Assembly (NCBI RefSeq): GCF_019163035.1
Contig: NZ_JAFLKV010000154.1
Location: forward strand, 1 to 36,258
Direction: 5' to 3'
DNA: 36,258 nucleotides
Origin: Sulfuricurvum sp.
Lineage (GTDB): Bacteria > Campylobacterota > Campylobacteria > Campylobacterales > Sulfurimonadaceae
Shown here: positions 8,570 to 17,519 of the stretch, piece by piece
Layout of the letters: each line of letters opens with the position of its first letter
Numbering within the stretch: the stretch's first letter is position 1
Notes under the pieces: generated by a model
Told to the model about the DNA's origin: nothing
Seen by the model: only the letters and a program-made list of their open reading frames with translations
The model's database searches: none
Translations under genes and position numbers: made by a program

Positions 8570-8836
8570 CTAGAGTGTTTTGAGTGAAGGTAGATAATAC
8601 GCTACAGCGATCATCGAGAGAATGAGGATGAGCCAAAGCGTTGGTATCAGTCTATAGCGGAGTCGAGTCTCTTTTAATCCCATAAAATAATCACTTATCA
8701 ATTGCCCTTTTAAAAAAGTGCTAATCAACAAAATGGCAACCAAAAACGTACTAATAAGCTTAAAATGTCCCAATGCATAAGCAAAAACCGATAAAACTGC
8801 CAAAATGCTCCAGATGGTTTCTGCTTTTAGGTTCAT
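8570..8836 (-). CDS. norF: NorF-like small membrane protein (cytochrome oxidase subunit IV-like)
   Basis: An 88-residue protein with three predicted membrane helices and a Lys/Arg-containing loop (GLKETRLRYRLIP), as in the prokaryotic cytochrome c oxidase subunit IV-like/NorF group. AGGAG lies 5 bases before the ATG at 8836; longer in-frame readings have no such site. It follows norE by 8 bp and is the last gene of the nor operon. NorF is an accessory protein of NO reductase maturation or function; its biochemical role is poorly defined. Family assignment rests on size, topology and position. Confidence 0.7.
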   Translation of the reverse strand: MNLKAETIWSILAVLSVFAYALGHFKLISTFLVAILLISTFLKGQLISDYFMGLKETRLRYRLIPTLWLILILSMIAVAYYLPSLKTL

Positions 8837-8844
8837 TTTGTCTC

Positions 8845-9444
8845 CTAGCGGATGATATAGACTAAGGGAAAGAGGACAATCCACAGCAAGTCCACTAAAT
8901 GCCAATAGATTGCACCTGTTTCAAGACCTCTATGCTCCTGAGGAGTGTAGCCTTGGACTTTTGTTTTTTGGTAGAGATTGAACAAGATTATGACACCTAA
9001 AGAGACATGCATAAAATGAAACATGGTCAATAGTAGATAAAACATGAAGAAGGTATTGGTACTGAGGGTAATGCCTTGAGCAAAGATATGAGAAAACTCG
9101 CTCAGCTTTAAAAGGAGAAAAAGTATACCAAAGAGGATAGCCAATAAAAGCCATTGTGAAGCGACAATACTTGATTTATAGCTAGTGTGTTGTGTCATGT
9201 TTTTAATTTTTTGGACGGCTTTTATGATAAAAAAACTGCTCGTGATTAAAATAAGGGTGTTAATAAATCCGATATTTTTGTTCAGTAGAAGTTGAGAGTC
9301 ATTAAACATTTGAAGATTGGCTCTGCGTGAAAATGCGTACCCTACAAATAAAAGTCCAAAGGTGACTAATTCTACGTAGACAATAATCCAAATCGCAAAG
9401 TCACCTGGCGGATAGGGCTCTTTTATATCTAAAACTTTAGGCAT
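8845..9444 (-). CDS. norE: NorE-like protein (cytochrome oxidase subunit III family)
   Basis: A 199-residue membrane protein with five predicted helices. PYPPGDFAIWIIVYVELVTF at the N-terminus and HFMHVSLGVIIL with EHRGLETGAIYWHLVDLLWIVLFP near the C-terminus are hallmarks of the haem-copper oxidase subunit III family. In denitrifiers this family member is NorE, an accessory protein of nitric oxide reductase. The start at ATG 9444 gives the usual N-terminus; a TTG start at 9483 preceded by GAGG is also possible and would overlap norQ. It lies between norQ and norF. Confidence 0.8.
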   Translation of the reverse strand: MPKVLDIKEPYPPGDFAIWIIVYVELVTFGLLFVGYAFSRRANLQMFNDSQLLLNKNIGFINTLILITSSFFIIKAVQKIKNMTQHTSYKSSIVASQWLLLAILFGILFLLLKLSEFSHIFAQGITLSTNTFFMFYLLLTMFHFMHVSLGVIILFNLYQKTKVQGYTPQEHRGLETGAIYWHLVDLLWIVLFPLVYIIR

Positions 9445-10228
9445 TAATACTTTTTGTAAAATGGAGAGATATAAGCTTTTCAAGCACCTCTAAAACATCC
9501 TCTTCATCACTCAAAGATTCAACAATTGAATGGATGCATGCCTGATAGGGATCAAAGCCGTGGGCAATCAATTTCCCGGCATAAATGAGCAATCGTGTCG
9601 ATACCGCCTCTTGGATATCGCTGTCACTTAGTCGGCGGATTTCACCCGCAATAGCTACCAGTTTTTGGGCTATCGAGTCCTCCACACCGCTCTCCTTTAG
9701 GAGAATTTGTTTCTCAATTTCCGGCGAAGGATAATCAAAACTGAGCGAAATAAAGCGTTGTTTGGTACTGGGTTTCATCCCTTTTAATATATTTTGATAC
9801 CCCGGATTATAGGAGACGACCAACATAAAATCGGGATGGGCGGCGATCACTTCACCGGTACGATCAATGGGGAGAACCCGACGATAATCGGCGAGGGAGT
9901 GTAAAACGACCGTTGTGTCTTTACGCGCTTCAATAATCTCATCCAGATAGCAGATACCGCCGTTGCGCACCGCCTTCGTCAATGGTCCGTCTTGCCAATA
10001 TGTTCCGTTTTCATCGATAAGATGGCGGCCGACCAGATCGGCGGCGCTGAGATCATCATGACACACTACCGTGTAGACATCCCGTCCCAATTCTTCCCCC
10101 ATCGCTTCGATAAAACGTGTTTTTCCGCAGCCCGTCGGCCCTTTGATCAACACAGGGAGATTCATCCCCGCCGCCGCTTTGAAAAGCTCGATTTCGTTTC
10201 CTTGCGGCACATAGTACATTTTAGACAT
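9437..10228 (-). CDS. norQ: NorQ, MoxR-type AAA+ ATPase for NO reductase activation
   Basis: A 263-residue AAA+ ATPase of the NorQ/CbbQ group. Walker A is GPTGCGKT, Walker B is ICYLDEI, and the segment PSTKQRFISLSFDYP contains the sensor/arginine-finger region. With NorD it forms a chaperone that inserts the non-haem iron of NorB in known systems. The second ATG (10228) is chosen because AAGGA is 6 bases before it; the first ATG directly abuts that site. It follows norD by 11 bp. Confidence 0.92.
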   Translation of the reverse strand: MSKMYYVPQGNEIELFKAAAGMNLPVLIKGPTGCGKTRFIEAMGEELGRDVYTVVCHDDLSAADLVGRHLIDENGTYWQDGPLTKAVRNGGICYLDEIIEARKDTTVVLHSLADYRRVLPIDRTGEVIAAHPDFMLVVSYNPGYQNILKGMKPSTKQRFISLSFDYPSPEIEKQILLKESGVEDSIAQKLVAIAGEIRRLSDSDIQEAVSTRLLIYAGKLIAHGFDPYQACIHSIVESLSDEEDVLEVLEKLISLHFTKSINA

Positions 10229-10239
10229 AGTCATTCCTT

Positions 10240-12005
10240 TTATTTAGTCAAATTCATATAGATTTCGGGTAACACTTTGGGGAGTTTTTTGGCATCACGG
10301 ATCACGGCATAGGAGTTTCGCCCGAAAAGGTAGGGGAGGTACTCTTTCGCATCGATATCGATCGTGATACAAAACGGGGTGATCCCTTTTTGTTTCACCT
10401 CTTCGATCGCTTTTTTGGTATCTTCTATCCCGTATCGTCCGTCGTAACGATCGACATCGTTTGGTTTTCCGTCACTGAGAATCAGCAGGAGTTTGTTGGC
10501 ACTTTGCTGTTTCTCTAAAATCTTGGCACTTTCGCGTATCCCAGCTCCCATGCGGGTGTAATACCCCGGTTTAATGGCATGAATCCGACCGCGAACGTTG
10601 TCGTTATAGCTCTCTTTGAAATTTTTAATGAGATGAAAGTTGACCTTCGTGTTTTTGATCGATGAAAAGGTATAGATGGCAAACCGATCTTGAAGACGGT
10701 GCAATGATTCTGAGAACACCATCAGGGCATCTTGTATCATATCGATAACGCGTATCTCTTGCGTGATTCCCGCTTCGGTGGAGAGGGAAACATCCGCTAA
10801 AATCAACGTGGACATATCTCTCGTCTTTCTCTCAAACGTCTCGAAAAATCGCTGCGGATGATTGGAGCGGTTCTGATGTCCTTTGTAATCGATCCAAGTA
10901 TCGATATTGATCTCATCGCCGTAAGGGAGGTTATCTCTTTTGATACGGTCAAGTTCCATCAGATCCAGCTCACTCTGGATACAGCGCATCATTTTTTCCA
11001 GCCGCTTCGGCAATTCGATGGGTTCGGTATGGAGAGAAACTATGGGTTTTATGCAGACATAGTTTTTGAGATAGACTTCATACTTGTAATCCCATTCATC
11101 AATAAAATGTCCTTTCCCCAAAGGATACTCTTCAATACTGTTGGCAGAAATATCCAAATCCATTTTGATCCGTGCGGAGAGGTTGGCATCTTTTTGCCCC
11201 AGCGTTATCTCATCTAAATCTTCGGCATTGTAGAGGGCATCTTCATCAAAACTGTCGTTTTCCTGCCGATCAACCCGCACTTGCTCCATAAAGCTCAAAA
11301 TCGATTCGGGCAAAAAGAGGAGCAGTCCATCCGTCTCTTTTTTATCATCGATCTGTTCGCTTTTTTTCTTCATCTGCAAGGTTTCACTCTTGCGTGGTTC
11401 GTCATTTTGTCTTTCAACGTCCTCTTCATCCTCTGTAGTCAGGAGCTTGCCAGAGGTAGAAAGAGAAGGATAAATCCACAAAGGATTGGGATAATTATCC
11501 GCTGATGAGCCTTCGGATGAAGATTCAATCGTGGATAATTCTGGATAATTGGTTATTAAAAAAGGGTGTGCATAGGCATAAAATTCACTGAAACCGGCGT
11601 ATTTTTCAATGAGACCATTCGCTGCATTGATATTCTCATTTTCTATCTTTTTTGTTTTGATATTTACGTTTGCCAGCATCGCGATCAACCAATAATAGTG
11701 CATCTCATTGTATGCTCTGAGGGGGAAATAGGACAGAGAGGAAGGGAGGTAAATCCCTTTTTCATCTTGCCAGGCAAGGAAAAAAGTTTTACCAGTTCCT
11801 GAAAACTTCTCTAACAGTGTTCGTGACGTTTTAATTGATCGTTTATCGGTAATATGAAGTTCTTTGGCTTTTTCACCCCCTAGGAGGTGATAAAAGAGCT
11901 TTAACCTTTTGGCAATGTCCGCAAATACGATCTCTTCCTCTTTAAAAAGACGAGACGCTTTTTTGGTGACATAGTGATCCCAAAACTTACCGACTTTTTC
12001 ATCCA

Positions 12006-12006
<1 letters not shown>
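10240..12006 (-). CDS. norD: NorD, VWA-domain NO reductase activation protein
   Basis: A 588-residue cytoplasmic protein with a C-terminal von Willebrand A domain. The MIDAS motif DVSLS is at LILADVSLSTEAG, with the downstream threonine/aspartate region in YTRMGAGIRESA and LLLILSDGKPND. The middle is acidic and low in complexity. NorD is the partner of the NorQ ATPase in maturation of the NorBC complex. The ATG overlaps the norB stop as TAATG, so the two are translationally coupled. Confidence 0.92.
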
Positions 12007-13397
<1,391 letters not shown>

Positions 13398-13844
13398 TTA
13401 TCCTTTAATGTTTGGCGGCCACTCTTGATTGTTGACACGAGATGTCCAAATCAAAAAGTCTGCAAGATTATTCACTTGTTCCGGTGTTAAATGAAACTGT
13501 GGCATTTTTCTTCTGCCGGGCGCTTCTAGCGGCTGTGCCGCCATCCAACTGGCTAGATACGTTTTAAATACGACTTCATCTCCTCCGCTTAAACGTTGAA
13601 ATGAATTTCCTAGTTCAGGAGCATAATAAGCCCCTTCACCCATAATGGTATGACAACCGACACAGTTGTTGTTTTCCCATACTTTTTTCCCTAGAGCCAC
13701 TGATTCCGTAATTTGGTCATCATGACTTAATTTCGGAATTTGCTTTACGGTATCAAAGGAAAGCCCTGTAAATACCAATATGGCAAAAAGTCCCCCACCA
13801 AAGTAAATATTTCTGGCCATATTTTTAGTAATACGCTCAGCCAT
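13398..13844 (-). CDS. norC: Nitric oxide reductase cytochrome c subunit NorC
   Basis: A 148-residue protein with an uncleaved N-terminal membrane anchor (residues 13-31) and one periplasmic haem c site, CVGCH at 61-65. The methionine in GRRKMPQF is the probable distal ligand. It passes electrons from periplasmic cytochromes to NorB. The ATG at 13844 has AGGAG 7 bases upstream; the 40 further in-frame codons upstream are AT-rich and without a site. It is the first gene of norCBDQEF. No FNR-type box is visible in the 215-bp gap upstream. Confidence 0.95.
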   Translation of the reverse strand: MAERITKNMARNIYFGGGLFAILVFTGLSFDTVKQIPKLSHDDQITESVALGKKVWENNNCVGCHTIMGEGAYYAPELGNSFQRLSGGDEVVFKTYLASWMAAQPLEAPGRRKMPQFHLTPEQVNNLADFLIWTSRVNNQEWPPNIKG

Positions 13845-14059
13845 TTCAACTCCTATGTATAATTCCACCAATAGGTAGTAATTGAAATGATACCCTAACA
13901 ATTTTAATTCTACCTTTAAATAGTATATAAATAAATTCTCATGAAGGATGCGATGAATTAGCAATATTTAAAATAGAAAAATTAATGAAATAGTGAAGAT
14001 TATTTGTTTAAAAGGGGGATAACAGAAGAGTAAAAACCCTCAAAAGAGAGGTACATGAT

Positions 14060-14224
14060 TTAGGAAGCTTTTTGGCTTTCACAAAAATGGATTCGATCTT
14101 TGTGCTCTTGCTTTTTGCCGATATTAAAACTTTCAACCGGGCGATGGTAGCCCATAACACGTGTATATACAACGCATCGGGTACGTTTATCTGCATCCAT
14201 TTTTAATGATAGATTCGTTTTCAT
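14060..14224 (-). CDS. Detached glycyl-radical domain of anaerobic ribonucleotide reductase
   Basis: A 54-residue protein. Residues 20-26 read YTRVMGY, the RVxGY motif whose glycine (here G25) carries the radical in class III ribonucleotide reductases. It continues with FNIGKKQEHKDR, matching the last residues of typical NrdD (E. coli NrdD has FNAGKQEEVKRR after its radical glycine). The large NrdD at 15403-17505 ends before this motif, so the two together make one complete NrdD. GGAG stands 6 bases before the ATG; the in-frame ATG at 14260 has no site. The gene lies behind a long RNA fold (14263-14358). The alternative role is a spare part that repairs an oxygen-cleaved enzyme, as YfiD/GrcA does for pyruvate formate-lyase. 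Confidence 0.85.
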   Translation of the reverse strand: MKTNLSLKMDADKRTRCVVYTRVMGYHRPVESFNIGKKQEHKDRIHFCESQKAS

Positions 14225-14262
14225 AATATCTCCTTTGTAGTATTCGATTTGGATCCTCAAAT

Positions 14263-14347
14263 AGGAGTTCGTTCAAGCAGTATAGTGCTTTATCGGGGCT
14301 TACCTTAAGGAGGGTTTTTTTAATCTATACTGCTCGAACCAACTCCT
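14263..14347 (-). promoter_or_regulatory. Long RNA hairpin ahead of the glycyl-radical gene
   Basis: Two 23-nt arms (14263-14285 and 14325-14347) are complementary except for two positions. In the minus-strand RNA these are one G-U wobble and one G-G mismatch, whereas plus-strand RNA would have A-C and C-C, so the fold fits transcription towards the small gene. The 39-nt loop contains CCUUAAGG and CUCCUU; the latter is complementary to the AAGGAG of the small gene. It matches no RNA family I recognise. Confidence 0.65.
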
Positions 14348-14358
14348 CAAAAGAGGAG
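14343..14358 (-). promoter_or_regulatory. Competing hairpin after the cytochrome c gene
   Basis: CTCCTC-(4)-GAGGAG forms a perfect 6-bp hairpin 4 bases after the cytochrome c stop region. It shares five bases (14343-14347) with the long fold next to it, so the two cannot form together. No T run follows, so it is not a simple terminator. Confidence 0.5.
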
Positions 14359-14362
14359 AACA

Positions 14363-14659
14363 TTATTTACTGATATGGGCAGCCAAAGTGGTTATTTGAG
14401 CATCTGTTAATGACATAACTTGCCCTTTCATAATCGCTTTTGACGCTGCACCGTAGGTACCGTCTTTGTATCCTTTGAGTGCCATGATAATTTGTGCACT
14501 GCTCATATCTTTGATGATTTTGCTTTTACCAAGTGCCGATTTTTCACCCTGAACACCATGACAGGCCGCACATTTTTTAAATAGATCCGTCCCTTCATCC
14601 GCCGAAGACGTACTCCATAGACCGAACAAAACACTTACCGCAACTAACACTTTTTTCAT
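14363..14659 (-). CDS. Small periplasmic monohaem cytochrome c (c553 type)
   Basis: A 98-residue protein with a signal peptide (MKKVLVAVSVLFGLWSTSSA) and one haem c site, CAACH. The methionine in AIMKGQVMSLTDAQ is the likely sixth ligand. It resembles the class I cytochromes c553 that carry electrons in the periplasm of Campylobacterota. It stands between nrdG and norC and has its own FNR-type promoter, so it is a plausible electron donor to NorC, though this is inferred. AGGAG lies 7 bases before the ATG. Confidence 0.9.
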   Translation of the reverse strand: MKKVLVAVSVLFGLWSTSSADEGTDLFKKCAACHGVQGEKSALGKSKIIKDMSSAQIIMALKGYKDGTYGAASKAIMKGQVMSLTDAQITTLAAHISK

Positions 14660-14686
14660 TGCAAACTCCTATATAAAGAATACGTT

Positions 14687-14728
14687 ATTGTAAAGCGTTT
14701 ACAGAAGAAAGTCTTTGATATAGGTCAA
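14687..14728 (-). promoter_or_regulatory. FNR-type promoter of the small cytochrome c gene
   Basis: The palindrome TTGACCTATATCAA (minus strand, 14728-14715) overlaps the end of nrdG. The -10 TACAAT is at 14692-14687, with centres 32 bp apart. The predicted start is near 14680, about 20 bp before the ATG. It probably also drives the glycyl-radical gene downstream. Confidence 0.75.
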
Positions 14729-15390
14729 TTGCGGAGAATTACAAAATGTTCAAGCAATGAATAATCGATTACGTGTTTGGAATGGGGGATATTCCCCAGC
14801 GTTTGGACATCATTGCGAAAAAGCTGCACGTAAAAAGGTCGCTTATAACCTTCACTTTTGAGTTTATTTGCCATGGTAATGATCTGGTCTTCAGTGAGTA
14901 GTTCAGGATGAAACGTTGTCCGTACTTCAAAATTAACGGAAGATTTTTTGATGAGATGAAAACTCTCCCAAAAACGGAGTTCACTTCCACCACCGCAGAT
15001 ACGTAGCATTTCGGAAGAGGGGGCTTTGTAATCTAGGGCGACATAGTCTAATAGACCCTTTTCCAAAAAGGATGAAATGATATCAGGTCGCATTCCGTTC
15101 GTATCGAGTTTAATCTTATATCCGAGGGCTTTGATGGAACGGCAAAAAGAGAGTAAATTGGGATAGAGTGTAGCTTCTCCGCCGCTGAGAACGACCCCTT
15201 CGAGGAGTCCGGCTCGCTTCGTTAAAAAGGAGAGAGCATCCGCTTCATCGATACGGGCAGAGCCTAGAACAATATCGGGGTTGTAGCAATAAACACAACG
15301 CAGATTGCACCCCGCAAACCAAAAAATGGCCGCAGGGATATCGGGAAAATCGAGTAGGGTAAAGGGGGTTAGATCATAAAGAGCTTTCAT
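14725..15390 (-). CDS. nrdG: Anaerobic ribonucleotide reductase activating enzyme (radical SAM)
   Basis: A 221-residue radical SAM protein. C28, C32 and C35 in GCNLRCVYC bind the [4Fe-4S] cluster; GVVLSGGEATL is the SAM-contacting GGE motif. It generates the glycyl radical on class III ribonucleotide reductase under anoxic conditions. It follows nrdD by 12 bp and ends the nap-porin-nrdDG unit. In this genome its target glycine appears to sit on the separate 54-residue protein at 14060-14224, so it must act on an assembled two-chain substrate. The length fits the longer NrdG group found outside enterics. Confidence 0.92.
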   Translation of the reverse strand: MKALYDLTPFTLLDFPDIPAAIFWFAGCNLRCVYCYNPDIVLGSARIDEADALSFLTKRAGLLEGVVLSGGEATLYPNLLSFCRSIKALGYKIKLDTNGMRPDIISSFLEKGLLDYVALDYKAPSSEMLRICGGGSELRFWESFHLIKKSSVNFEVRTTFHPELLTEDQIITMANKLKSEGYKRPFYVQLFRNDVQTLGNIPHSKHVIDYSLLEHFVILRN

Positions 15391-15402
15391 GGGTTATGCA
15401 TA

Positions 15403-17505
15403 TCATGCAGACTCGCGGGCAAAGATTTCACTATCGCATTTCGGGCAATACTCATGCTCACCGTTGAGATAGCCGTGTACGGGACAGACCGAAAAAGTCG
15501 GAGTCACCGTGATGTAGGGAAGGCGAAAGTTGGTAATGACATTTTTAACCAAACGACGGCATGCTTCGCCGGAGCTCAACCGCTCGCCCATGTACAGATG
15601 CAAAACAGTACCTCCCGTATAGCGGCATTGAAGTTCGTCTTGAAGCGTTAGAGCCTCGAACGGATCAGAGGTGAGATCCACAGGAAGCTGTGAACTGTTC
15701 GTATAATAAATATTTTCTCCCTCACCCGCTTGGAGGATATCGGGATAGCGTTTGATATCTTCTTTCGCAAAACGATACGTTGTCCCCTCTGCCGGAGTCG
15801 CTTCAAGATTATAGAGGTTGCCGCTCTTTTCTTGGAATGTACGCATTTTTTCGCGCATATGATCGAGGATCGAGAGGGCGAACTGTGTTCCCCATTCGGT
15901 AGAGATATTTTCGGTATCGCAGCTCATATTACGGATCATTTCGTTCATCCCGTTGACTCCGATAGTCGAGAAATGGTTATGAAACCCTTTCAGATAACGG
16001 GCGGTGTAGGGATAGAGACCGCGATTAAACATGTCTTGGACAAAAAGCCGTTTTTTCTCTAATGTCGAATAAGAAATTTCAATCAGTGCATCCAACTCTT
16101 CCATCAACCGTGCATGATCGTCTTTGTATAGGTATCCCAATCGTGCCATATTGATCGTAACGACGCCGATACTTCCCGTCATCTCTGCACTTCCGAAAAG
16201 TCCGCCGCCACGTTTGAGCAGTTCGCGCAAATCAAGCTGTAATCGACAGCACATACTTCGTACATGCCCCGGTTTATAGGCGTCGGGATTGTCGATCGGC
16301 TGACCGTTTTCATCCCGAAGATATTGACTCCCTACAAAATTTTGAAAGTAGCTGGAGCCGATTTTAGCGGTGTTTTCAAAAAGGACATCGGTGTTGGGTC
16401 CGTACCAGTCGAAATCTTCGGTGATATTGACGGTGGGGATCGGAAACGTAAACGGGGCCCCTGTTGCATCGCCCTCACTCATGACTTCATAAAAGGCACG
16501 GTTGATTTGGTTCATTTCGCTCTGAAAATCAGAGTAGGTCAGATCGCTCATAACTCTTTTATCCCGTTCAAACAGTTTACGCTGATGATGGGCAGTAAAG
16601 GGAAAGTTATGGAACAGATGGATGTCCTTGCAGGTAGGAAATTGCAATGCAAGATCATCCGGAACCATCCAATCCAGTGTGATATTGGTAAAGGGTGACT
16701 GTCCCCATCGTGCCGGGACATTGAGGTTATACACAAACCCACGTATCGCTTTTTTTATCTCGATAAAAGAGAGCTCATCGGCAAAAACATACGGAGCCAA
16801 ATAGGTATCAAACGAGCTAAATGCCTGTGCTCCCGCCCATTCGGATTGTAAAATGCCTAAAAAATTGGCCATTTGTCCCAGCGCTTCTCGAAAATGGCGA
16901 GGGGGATTACTCTCCACTCGTCCCCGTACTCCGTTAAATCCTTCATTGAGTAGGGCTCTGAGGCTCCATCCGGCACAATAGCCTGTCAAACAATCAAGAT
17001 CATGAATATGGATATCGCCGTTACGGTGTGCGGCTCCTTCGTGAGGCGCGTAAACTTTATCGAGCCAAAAGTTAGCGATCACTTTGCCCGCGAGATTATT
17101 CACCAATCCGGCATTAGAGTATCCGGTATTGGCATTGGCATTGACCCGCCAGTCGGATTTGTGAATATACTCTTCGACACTTTGGGTGGAGTTGACGTAG
17201 GTCGTATCTTCTCCCAGTCCCAAGATATGTTCTCGCTGCATTTTATGTAAAAATCGATAGGTGATAAAGGATTTCATCACTTCGAAGTAGCCCGCACCGT
17301 AAAGAGTGCGCTCGATGAGATCCTGAATCGACTCCACATCCACTATACCCTCATGCAAAACACTAAACAATACTTCCGTCACGACGTTTTCGTCTAAAGG
17401 AACTGAAACACTTTTAAATGCTTTGGCAATGGCGTCTTCGATTTTAAAAGGGTAAAACGGCTCTGTAGAGCCGTCTCGTTTAAGAACATGTTTGATCGGC
17501 TCCAT
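15403..17505 (-). CDS. nrdD: Anaerobic ribonucleoside-triphosphate reductase lacking the glycyl-radical tail
   Basis: A 700-residue class III ribonucleotide reductase catalytic chain. Residues 1-90 are an ATP-cone allosteric domain (HVLKRDGSTEPF). The central barrel is intact (NGDIHIHDLD, MCCRLQLDLREL, GSIGVVTINMARLGY). The C-terminal zinc site reads C674-x2-H677 and C687-x2-C690; most relatives have cysteine at the second position. The chain ends 10 residues after C690, before the RVxGY radical motif that follows the zinc site in the family. That motif is encoded separately at 14060-14224. AAAGGA precedes the ATG. The gene follows the porin by 14 bp and so lies in the nap transcript. Confidence 0.93.
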   Translation of the reverse strand: MEPIKHVLKRDGSTEPFYPFKIEDAIAKAFKSVSVPLDENVVTEVLFSVLHEGIVDVESIQDLIERTLYGAGYFEVMKSFITYRFLHKMQREHILGLGEDTTYVNSTQSVEEYIHKSDWRVNANANTGYSNAGLVNNLAGKVIANFWLDKVYAPHEGAAHRNGDIHIHDLDCLTGYCAGWSLRALLNEGFNGVRGRVESNPPRHFREALGQMANFLGILQSEWAGAQAFSSFDTYLAPYVFADELSFIEIKKAIRGFVYNLNVPARWGQSPFTNITLDWMVPDDLALQFPTCKDIHLFHNFPFTAHHQRKLFERDKRVMSDLTYSDFQSEMNQINRAFYEVMSEGDATGAPFTFPIPTVNITEDFDWYGPNTDVLFENTAKIGSSYFQNFVGSQYLRDENGQPIDNPDAYKPGHVRSMCCRLQLDLRELLKRGGGLFGSAEMTGSIGVVTINMARLGYLYKDDHARLMEELDALIEISYSTLEKKRLFVQDMFNRGLYPYTARYLKGFHNHFSTIGVNGMNEMIRNMSCDTENISTEWGTQFALSILDHMREKMRTFQEKSGNLYNLEATPAEGTTYRFAKEDIKRYPDILQAGEGENIYYTNSSQLPVDLTSDPFEALTLQDELQCRYTGGTVLHLYMGERLSSGEACRRLVKNVITNFRLPYITVTPTFSVCPVHGYLNGEHEYCPKCDSEIFARESA

Positions 17506-17519
17506 AGAGTATTTTCCTT

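Noticed and set aside
13845-13964. N-terminal 40-residue extension of norC
   Set aside because: AT-rich, no ribosome-binding site, and the ATG at 13844 with AGGAG gives the usual NorC length.
14030-14057. Terminator after the glycyl-radical gene
   Set aside because: A T run is present but the stem (CCTC/GAGG) has only 4 bp; too weak to call.
14060-15402. Split nrdD explained by a frameshift or insertion
   Set aside because: The missing tail is not next to the nrdD stop. It is a separate gene with its own start and ribosome-binding site, beyond nrdG and a cytochrome gene.
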